Below are positions 55,900-64,000 of a stretch of 64,000 nucleotides of DNA, piece by piece. Positions within the stretch are counted from its first letter, which is position 1. Each line of letters starts with the position of its first letter. The notes below the pieces were generated by a model, which did not search any database, was not told the origin of the DNA, and saw nothing but the letters and a program-made list of their open reading frames with translations. The translations under genes were made by a program, and so were the position numbers. The stretch comes from Lophium mytilinum (taxonomy: Eukaryota; Ascomycota; Dothideomycetes; Mytilinidiales; Mytilinidiaceae): NCBI GenBank assembly GCA_010093605.1, contig MU004184.1, forward strand, positions 2,141,615-2,205,614, read 5' to 3'.

Positions 55900-57666
55900 G
55901 TAGCAAAGGAACCTGTAGCTAAAGCACCAGACGTCAAGCGAGGCTACGAAGAGTGTCGTGGATCTTCTGATGAATCATGATGCGTCACGCATTAGATGTA
56001 GCGAACGCATCTTTCGAAGTAGTAAGATAGTGAAACGACGATGATGCTTCCGACTGACCTCTTAATCTTGCCCATCTCATTAGGTTCGGACTAGGGAAAA
56101 TCACACGGGTTATCGTTCTAGATTATATTCCGTTGTTTCGGGTTTGTAGAGGTGATCTAATTTTGGATACGGAGTGGGATGCGTGGGTGGGCTTTCCTTG
56201 TTGTGTATCTATTCTTCCCAGTGTTTTCGGGGTTTTAAAGGAGTATAGGCGTTCTGATGGGAGTCCTCACGGGCTCTCATTCTACGTTTCTACGGGAAAA
56301 AAGAAGCGAATGGATATATTTAGTTGCGCGTTGGTCGTTGTTGTTTGTCATCGCTGGTTGTTGAGAATGGGTGGTGGTTTGTTACTGCTGTACTTAGTTC
56401 GCTCAAGATTTAAAACGGTTTCAAAATATTGAGGTTCAGGTTTACTCTGGTACCTGTAATGCAAGTGAATGACGTAGCCAAGGATAGGTAAATTATGCGT
56501 TTCATCCCGACGCAAGAAGAATGACGCAATCGACGTAAGATCACAAACTGTGAGAAACATGGCACATGCTAAAGTCGTGGGAATTCTGCCGATTCGCCCT
56601 CACTCATTAGACGAAAAAAAGGGTAAAAGATTCCGACTCCGTGGAGATGGGCGCGCGATTGCCACGACCGAACCCTTTTCTTTCCCGTGCTAAGGTTGAA
56701 GCCTTTTTTCCATCCCGGCCATCCGATGGCATGTCGTGGACCCCACGAGTCATGGCCCTCCCGCTGTGCCGCTGTACCGCCGTGATCGTTGCGTGTGGTG
56801 TGGGACTGTGGGACCATCATGGGATTCTGAAAAAATTCCCATCCGAAGAATGCCATGACGGAGTCGCCGCCACTGGGGGGCTGCGCCACGCACCCGAGCA
56901 AGCACCCCAGCAAGGGGCTGGAGGGTGTGGGTTCCCCAACGTCAGAAATCTAGACCGCTGCCGGTCTGATCGACAGTTTTCTGTGGCACGGGGGGTTCCC
57001 TTGTAAAAAGAGGGTCCCAGGATACATACTGTATAGTCTCTAGGCGAGTTCGGTGTGTTCGAGGCGGGGTGGCACGGCTTTTTCGACGCCGTGTTTTCGC
57101 CACTTGTTGAACAGAGAGTGAGACATGTTCTGATAGTTACAAAAATCCATTCTGAGTCAGGGTCATTTTCGCGTAGAGGCGATCTCCTTGGCTAGAACAA
57201 CATAACGTACCTGGGCGATTGTTTGGCGATATGTGGTGGTCAGGTCAGGTCAGGTCTTTCGATCGTATACAAACCGAATGCAAATGCAACTATGCCACCC
57301 CAGTGGCGACTGGCTAAAGATACATCTCTCAAAAACATATTTACAAAAATAATCAAATTGAAGTGACAGCAAGTAAAAAAAGTAAATAGATTCGGGGCAT
57401 CTCGCTTTCGGCTTCAAGCCATACCAATTCCATTCATTGGTCATAACAATAATAATGAGTGCCGTTACATCGTTGCTTCATCGTCGACTGTCGAGAAAAG
57501 TACGAATTAAAATACCCTGCCCGGCAGGTCGAAAGTAAACGCTCTCTGGCTGCTCTTTTTTGGGAAGTTCGAAATGCTTTGAAAGTGACATTGTTGGCAA
57601 TGCAATTCACGTAGTTCCAAAATGAACCCCAGAAAGACAAAATACATTACCCAGCTCTTCCATAAC
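55900..57666. other. Convergent 3' region of VelB and the RRM-YTH gene
   Basis: This is 1.77 kb between two stop codons that face each other, long for a convergent pair. 56130-56440 is T-rich. 56590-57000 is GC-rich, with frames of up to 121 codons on both strands but no family motif. A short array of 'ggtca' (57238-57256) is present. I see no supportable gene. Confidence 0.55.
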
Positions 57667-59820
57667 TCAAAACGGCCTCATCGTCGGCGGCATCTGCATG
57701 GCTGAGATGTTTGAGGGCCCAGTGTTGGTCTGTCCCAGGCGATGGAACATCTGTACGAGGCGCTTTCCCACGCTTGTCTCGAGCTCTGTGCCATCCCTAG
57801 CAATCTTAACCTCGCGGTTGGCGTTCCAAGGGTTGCGAAGGCCTCTAGTGCGGTAGAATGGGAGTCTGCTTGTCGATATCCATTCCACCTTGAACGGCTT
57901 GCCCCATGTTTGTGCAGTGGCCAAGAAATCAGTTCCAGCTGGTGTGGACTCGACTTCGGGAGCGTTGCTCTCTTCGCCTTCGTTGTCAGACGTAACAGCC
58001 TCCCAAAAGATGGTCCCTCGCGCCGAGTCGTCTATGATTCTTCCCTTGGGCGCATGTTCGGTAGCAGGTGTCGGAATAGACTTTGGGACATCAGCCGTCT
58101 CTGAAATCTCAGCCCTCGCGACAGTGTTTATAATCTGACTGGCGTCTTCGTGAATGGACGAAGTCATTCGGGCATATCCAAAGTACTCGCCAGATTTGTT
58201 GGCTGAAAAGATAAGATAAACGTTATCGGCAGACTATACGTTTTGTAAGCTCGTGGCAGATAGAACATATGAGTTTTTTTCTCACCTCATAAGCCTTGTT
58301 CAGCGTCTCTTCGTTATGAGATTGAGTAGCCCAGATTCCATTTCTTACGCTAAGCTCCAGATCTTGAAGCGTCAGACTCTTGACTATGAAGAACTTCTCA
58401 GCAACTCGGGTCGTGTTCTCAGCCTCCTCAGGAGTGGCTTCTACTTTAGCCTCTTCAGTTTCGAGTTCCCCATCGACAAGTGGAGGCGTTCTTTCTGGAG
58501 AGATGCTAGGTGGCCGTGGTCCTGTCATTGCGGATGGGCCAGTTGGAACGCCTGATGTAGCAGCTGAACTACGGCGCAGTCTACACACTAATCGAACGCC
58601 TTGGAAGCGTGAGTCGTGAAACCTGTGCATCGCATCCGCGCAAGAAGCTTCTGTCCGGTAATTCACAAAGGCACAGTTACTCTTGGAGATGAGGAACAGA
58701 CTCTCGATGTCCTTGGTTGCGTCCTTCGAAAAATGATCCTTCAGATCGATCACTGTCGTCCCAGGTGGCAGGTTTCCGACCCACAGAGCATGCCCTGACT
58801 GTTTAGGTTTTCGAGGTGGTCCACGGGGAATTGAATTGGCTGTCGGCTCTGCGCTTTGTCTGTTTGCACCTAATGAACCATATATTAGTGAGAGAATAGG
58901 AACTGAGATAGGGAATTCATACCTTGTACGCCTGCGCCGCCTGTATAATCACCCGGCATTCCTCCCGTATCAGATCTACTTGTAGTAGGATAACTTCCAC
59001 TCAGTGCTGCCGGATTCATATTCTGTGCCATCATGGGCATTTGAGCTGAGGGCAAACTGGAACGTCTGTTGTATGCAGACTGTTGTGGGACTTGTGCGGG
59101 GTACTGTTGAGGATATGACCCCTGTAGTCCGTAGGGTGACGGGTAGTAGAGATATTGCGAGGAGGGTTGCATGTAATTTGCGTATGGCGCATTGAGAGGG
59201 TTTTGTCCAGCCGAACGTGTAGAGTTGGGATTGAATGATTGGTAGGCGCCATGGTGGGCGCTTTGGGAAGGGATGTAGTTAGAATACTGGTTCTGAGCAT
59301 AGCCATGAGCGAATGGAGTTTGTCCTTGATACATGCCGGAGGACTGATTTGGAAACTGCGCAAGTTGTTGGACTTGATATGCCAGAGCAGATGGCGACAC
59401 TCCAGCGGGGCCACGGGGTCCTTGGGGCATCTGAGGATGGTTCTGAGCTGAAGAATAGTCGGGCAGCGCACCTGCTATCGAACCCATGTTGAAGGTCGCA
59501 GGGCCAATGTCGTGTCCAGGAGCACTGCTGTAGGAAGTATTGCCATGCTGAACATGGGCGCGGGCATTATCGGGACGCGGTTGAGGTGCTGGCAGTGAAC
59601 TGAACCGAGAGTAAAACGGGGCATTGGCGTTGGGGTTGCCGAAATCAGTTGAACCTGGGTGCGCGGCGCTGATGGCGGTGGTCTTGGGCTCATCTTGAGA
59701 GAAGCCAGCTCTTGAAGACTCAAACGACTGGAAGCCTGCAGGGTCGCTGGTAAGGTCGCCCATCTGTTCTTCGAGCACGACGGGTAGGGCGATCCACTGT
59801 TGCACCCAAACGAAAGCCAT
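57667..59820 (-). CDS. RRM and YTH domain RNA-binding protein (m6A reader)
   Basis: This is a predicted reader of N6-methyladenosine in RNA. Exons 59820-58923, 58869-58286 and 58233-57667 give 682 aa. Residues 1-300 are Gln/Pro/Tyr/Ser-rich and probably disordered ('YPSPYGLQGSYPQQYPAQVP'). An RRM follows at about 327-397 ('ALWVGNLPPGTTVIDLKDHF', 'NCAFVNYRTEASCADAMHRF'). The YTH domain starts at 458, 'KFFIVKSLTLQDLELSVRNG' then 'IWATQSHNEETLNKAYESAD' and 'VYLIFSANKSGEYFGYARM', and ends with 'PFKVEWISTSRLPFYRTRGL' and 'RNPWNANREVKIARDGTELE'. W479 is the first cage Trp; W571 ('TIFWEAV') is the likely second. About 80 residues, rich in acidic and Pro residues, separate the YTH halves. RRM plus YTH in one protein is known in filamentous fungi. 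The start at 59820 is probable; M at 59763 is an alternative. Confidence 0.93.
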
Positions 59821-62800
59821 GTCAGCCCATAGCTTAGAGAGTAAACGAATGTGAAGGGACTTGGAGTAGACAGATAGAAAAGCTCAAATGTACAAAGTGA
59901 CTTGAAGCCGTCGAACGTACCTGAATCTATATCACGGCGAGTAAGGTTGGTGGCAAGCCGGGTCCCAGAGGAGCCGAAAGGAGTTCGGAGTGATGAAGTG
60001 TGAGGCTTTGAGGTATGCCAATCAAGTCAGAATAGCGCGCAGAAAGGAGGAGATGTTAAGGCACGCAAGAGGACGCTGGGACCAGAACGGGAGCGGATTG
60101 ACCGTTGTGCACGAGGCGAGAGACAGCTCGCTAAAGGAACGGGTCGAGGGTGATCTAAAGGCGGCCAGTCAGACGACAGAAGCGTCTTGTGAGTCCCGCT
60201 TCGAGACTGACAGGTAAACGGCAGCTTCGATGAGAAGGGAATGGTCGGTGTGGAGGAGGCCCGAAATAGGGTTCGGCGGCGAGAAGCTCAGGCACAGGCG
60301 CGAGGTGAGCAGAGATCACGACGATGCTGGCAAGATACACCAAGCCTCTGCTTCAATTGCCTCCCGACACAGCGGTTCCCGGCGAGGTGATTGGGCAATG
60401 GGGGAAGACGCGGGCGCAGCCTCAGGCTAGAGAGGAAAAGAGGGTTCAGGGTGAAGGGCGCCCCGGGGGCAAAGTGATCGACCGAAGAGAAGCGTGGCAG
60501 GGTCACTGGCAGCACAGGAGGCAGTTCTTAAAATAATAAAAGAAGTCAATGGCCTGGAAGCCGCGGCGTCTGTGGCGAGAGACTACCATCCTGGCGTGCG
60601 ATCAGCAACGGGGGCAGTGGCTACTACGGCTCCCGGGAGGATCGAGCTCAATTCACCACATGCTGCCCAGGTGGCTGCCCATGACGCGAATGCCACAAAT
60701 GCCACAAAATCAAAGCCGCAAGATCCCCTGCCAGGGCGTCAAGGGCTGGTGGGTACTCCCGAGACTGCACGCCAGCAATTCCTGCGCCGTTAGGGGGCGG
60801 CCAGCGAGCCAAGTCGAAGTTCGGCGCGTGGAGATGCTGCATTATTGCTCATTGCTCGGTGCATTACTTGCTGCTGGCGGGCAGAACGGATGCTACGACG
60901 GCCCCCGTACTTGGACCACACGCGCGGTACTACCGGGCGTGTTGGGGCGTCTGGTGGGCCTAGTTGCAGCCAGCGCCATTCACAACGGCGCCAGCAGGCC
61001 TGTTGACTTCTGCGGAGCATCCCCGAGATGCTCGGTGAGTTTGGTCACGGCAGCCTCGTGACGGCCCGACAGAGAGGAAGGCTGTCTGGAGAGCGAGGAA
61101 CGAAACGCTGCCGCGGCCGCACTGTGGCAGGGCACTCGGCGGAAGCTGGAGAGAGCGCTCGAGGGTTCGACAGAGGACGAATTGCAGTCGGCAGATGCGG
61201 CGTGGCCCGTGGCTTTGGCAGGATTCCCGCGCCACACTTGCAGCACGCCTCGCCCTAGCAACGGCCTCGAACGACCCCCGGAGACGCTTCCTTTGCACTG
61301 CTAATACCCACTTCTCCCTCGTCGCTGGGGCATGGCAGACATAATGCAGCCGCGGTGCCATTTTGGACATGTCGACTCCCCGGCATCGCACACTGCACAC
61401 CGCACCCAGCTCTTTTGAATCAAGGTTGAAGCATGCCAATTTTGAATGAAGGTTGAAGCATGCCAATTGCCCGCCCTCTAGCACACCCACGGCTCACGCC
61501 ACACTTCCCGCCGCGACCTAAGGCCTGCGCGCCGATCGCGGGCGAGTCATCGGGCGCTGGGCGTGGATGGGGGCATTCGTCAGCCTGATCGACTCCACTG
61601 CCCCAGGCACAACCACGTCTGGCCTCTAGCCGTCGATCTCGACGTCCAGCCGGCCATTCACACACAATGCGGCTGTGGCAAACAACAGACGCTCACGCAG
61701 CGAGGCCTGCCGTGCCAACCAAGAGCCGCTTGCGACCCGAAGGACCCGCGAGCCTTGCCGCGGGTTCGGCGAGGGTCCCGTGAGCCAAGTGACCCTGAGA
61801 ACCGATCTGCGCGAGGGGGACGTGAGGCATCGCGCTGTGCTGTAGGGAGACTTTGCGCTGCTCGTTGCGGGCAGAGTGATGGTTGAAACCATGCAGCATG
61901 TTGGAGTGCAACGTCGGCCAGCGACGTCATAGCGTGCAGTGCGAGTCCAGGCACGGGCGGCAGCAGGGCTCGAGAAACGAGGTAAGGAATGGGAATTCCG
62001 ACTTCACGACGTCGGAGCCATGGGATTTGGCGTCGCATTGTGCAAACCCGGTCTACCGAAACCTAGATCAGGATCGTGACGTCGCCGGACCCTGTTTATC
62101 TACGCTCGGGCCACCTGAAACACTGCAGAGGCCGGCATTCGCCGTGAGCATCTCGTCTGATACTGTATCACTGCCATGTATCTGTCTTCCACCTGCTGCG
62201 CCCCCACAACCCCGTGTGGCGCGCTTAAGGGTCTTCGAAATGCTCCAGCCGTCTGGGTGACGGCAGACGGCTACGCTACACTACAAGTCCTCGGGCCAGT
62301 GCCGAGTCTGTTCGCCACTCACTACGCCGCGCGTATATCTCCGAAGTGCTACACGCACATCTGACTGGATGCTACACGTGTTTCGACCCAGCCGACGAGA
62401 CCCTTTGTGGCTAGAAGCCCTGGGAAAATCTAGGTGATCCGTAGCCAGCCGACGGGCAGATCGCCAAGTTGCTATATTCGGCCTTCGTCTATGGACGGGG
62501 CAAGCACAAGTCCGTTCACAACTTTGTTTTAACATCCGTCGCCACTGTCAGGCCATCTTCAATGATAGGACGACGCGGCACCTTGAATCATGGGGTGATA
62601 AGCTTAACATCACGTCCTGGTCTTCGGTACCTCATTGGAGCACCTTAAACAGTGTCAAACCAGTGTGGAGTGGCGGTGGTCCAGAAGCGAGCCGTAGCCA
62701 CGACGCCACAATCTTTAAGTCGACTCCTATTATCGATCACGTATGGGAAAATAGCAGACGGCATTTTAGGAGTGGAAGTGGTGCCCCAGATGTCAGTGTG

Positions 62801-63062
62801 AACTGCGACTTGACGTTTTCACTCATTTCTACAGCTTCTGTCACGTGTCGGAGTACGGCAACCAAGATGAGTGACACCAGTTTCTGTAGATATCTCACAG
62901 GATGTAGCCTTGTATAACTAGGTCGAAGTTTCGAAGGAGCGTAGATTTTGGACTTGGTGAGCCCTATTTCATTTGACAAAGCTATGTAGTTTTCAAGTAG
63001 AACAATACTTCGCAGCGACACGACTTCTAACTACATATACACAGGTTTTGTAACACTCAGTA
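59821..63062. other. Long gene-poor region (3.2 kb)
   Basis: No gene was recognised. Bases 59821-60540 include the RRM-YTH promoter and leader. Bases 60540-62100 are GC-rich, with several overlapping frames (up to 176 codons on the minus strand at 60960-61490), none with a domain, a helix pattern or matching splice sites. A 27-bp direct repeat lies at 61413-61467. Bases 62360-63060 are more balanced in composition and hold the 3' region of the hydroxylase gene. Confidence 0.5.
61413..61467. repeat. Exact-spaced 27-bp direct duplication
   Basis: The unit 'aaggttgaagcatgccaat' occurs twice with a 27-bp period (61422-61440 and 61449-61467), each preceded by 'tttgaat' and one variable base pair of difference (c/g). 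The near identity suggests a recent slippage duplication. Confidence 0.8.
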
Positions 63063-63963
63063 TCAAGCGGCGGCAAGCTTCAGGTTGTATCCTTTCTGGT
63101 ACCAGCTCCAGATGTTCAGGCCAATCTTCCTGCCAGACAGCACAGGTAGACCAGCATGCCAACTCTGTTTGTATCCCGTGCCGTCAGCCCTGAAGTTCTC
63201 CCAGAATACAGCATTTCCTTTGACAGGCTTGAACGTCACCCCGTCATAGTCATGCTTTGGCGAGCATTCAACAAACTCACACCACTTCTTGTGGGCGGGC
63301 ATAGTCAGTCTTGGAAAGTTGGTACCTCCTCCGGTGCAATTAGCTTCCAGATACACCATGAAGCTTGACACCCTGCCAGACGACGGAGACGAAGTGCCCC
63401 AATCGTAATGATGGCGATAATGCCCGTTCTGGGTGTAGCGTTGGCTCCACAGTCGCTCTATGAAAACATCTGGACGCCATCCTTGGAAGACTCGGGCTCG
63501 CTCCTCGATGCACTTTACGGTGTTGTCTCTCTCCAGCCGGGCCTTCTCGGAATGCCGAACCGATGGATCAAGTCTTTCCTCGCCGCCTGTCCATACAGTT
63601 GAGGGCTCAAAATGAGGCTCGCTACATAATCAGATCAGCCAACGTGGTCGAATTGAAGAGAGGATATAATTGATCTAACCTGATTTTCACCAAATGGGCT
63701 GCCTCCTCGTCACTCAAGAACGACTCTATGTAGATAATGAGCGGTTCCGTGGAGAAGATGTTGATGTTGTAGCCGTGATGTGGGCACGTGAGGTTCTCTT
63801 CTGGTACCACCAGGGATTCAATGTTCTTCAGGACCTCGCCGTGAGTCGAGACCTCGCGATCGACTTCGCCGAAAAGGGTGGTGAATAGTGGCGCTCCTAC
63901 GAACAGGTACCCCAGAACACCTAAAAAGGCGTATTGAATGAGGCTGCTCGCTTTGAAAGACAT
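63063..63963 (-). CDS. Prolyl 4-hydroxylase-type 2-oxoglutarate/Fe(II) dioxygenase
   Basis: This is a predicted type II membrane enzyme of the ER or Golgi that hydroxylates prolyl (or similar) residues using Fe(II), O2 and 2-oxoglutarate. Exons 63963-63680 and 63621-63063 give 280 aa with a 58-nt intron. Residues 8-30 form a membrane anchor ('SLIQYAFLGVLGYLFVGAPL'). The catalytic domain opens with 'PLIIYIESFLSDEEAAHLVK' and 'ISEPHFEPSTVW'. The iron triad is H166 and D168 in 'HYDWGT' and H250 in 'SWHAGLPVLSG', and the 2-oxoglutarate Lys is K260 in 'GRKIGLNIW'. 'FMVYLEANCTGGGTNFPRL' is the conserved strand between them. All catalytic residues are present. Collagen is not the substrate in fungi, and the real target is unknown. 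Confidence 0.94.
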
Positions 63964-64000
63964 CTTGGCAGAGCCGGAGGGATGGTGAGATTACAATGGA

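Noticed and set aside
57238-57256. Short 'ggtca' array as a nuclear-receptor-like binding site
   Set aside because: Three to four 5-base units can arise by slippage, and fungi lack receptors that read this half-site in a known way.
60960-61490. 176-codon minus-strand frame in the GC-rich spacer
   Set aside because: No domain, no splice support and several overlapping frames of similar length on both strands, as expected at this GC content.
1-64000. Retroviral or LTR elements and CRISPR arrays
   Set aside because: No reverse transcriptase, integrase or capsid motifs, no long terminal repeats and no regularly spaced short repeats were seen.

Overview
The window is nuclear chromosomal DNA of a filamentous ascomycete (Pezizomycotina). 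I suspect a Dothideomycete, but the sequence alone cannot prove the class. The evidence is intron structure and gene content. Most genes are split by introns of about 46-60 nt with GTAAGT-like donors and CAG/TAG acceptors. The genes include a fused fatty-acid dioxygenase/P450 (psi factor producing oxygenase), a velvet regulator (VelB), fungal MFS and GGT families and an RRM-YTH protein. I rebuilt the exon structure of 20 genes from splice sites and conserved protein motifs; 19 lie wholly inside the window, and in each the exon lengths sum to an intact reading frame.

Left part (1-16.5 kb): the 5' end of a DUF2235 alpha/beta hydrolase (-), a 16-exon ppo oxygenase (+), a SnoaL-like protein (-) that converges on it, an ACS-family MFS transporter (+), a three-unit tandem repeat near 13.3-14.0 kb, and an orphan gene (+). 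Middle (16.5-34 kb): a C2-domain protein, a long gene-poor stretch (18.5-23.4 kb), an F-box-like/UBA protein, the mitochondrial Mg2+ channel MRS2, an orphan four-helix membrane protein, and the tRNA m3C methyltransferase TRM140, all on +. Then four genes on -: a secreted-type Ser/Thr-rich single-pass membrane protein, gamma-glutamyltranspeptidase, ATP synthase assembly factor ATP11, and an SGNH esterase (34.6-42.6 kb). Right part: a BLOC-1-like coiled-coil protein (+), an unrecognised 184-aa protein (-) divergent from the CSA-type WD40 repair protein (+), MND1, the RING ligase HEL2 and VelB (all +), then the RRM-YTH protein and a prolyl 4-hydroxylase (both -).

Most genes are ordinary housekeeping or regulatory loci, and I see no biosynthetic gene cluster. 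Ppo and VelB both act in sporulation and secondary metabolism in relatives, but they lie about 48 kb apart and are not a cluster.

The most unusual signal is a short inverted-repeat element of about 125-215 bp. It occurs three times, each time inside an intron of an unrelated gene (ppo, the SnoaL gene and the orphan membrane protein). It explains two or three of the four introns here that exceed 250 nt. It looks like an intron-resident MITE or introner-like family. No retroviral or LTR elements, tRNA, rRNA or CRISPR arrays were recognised.
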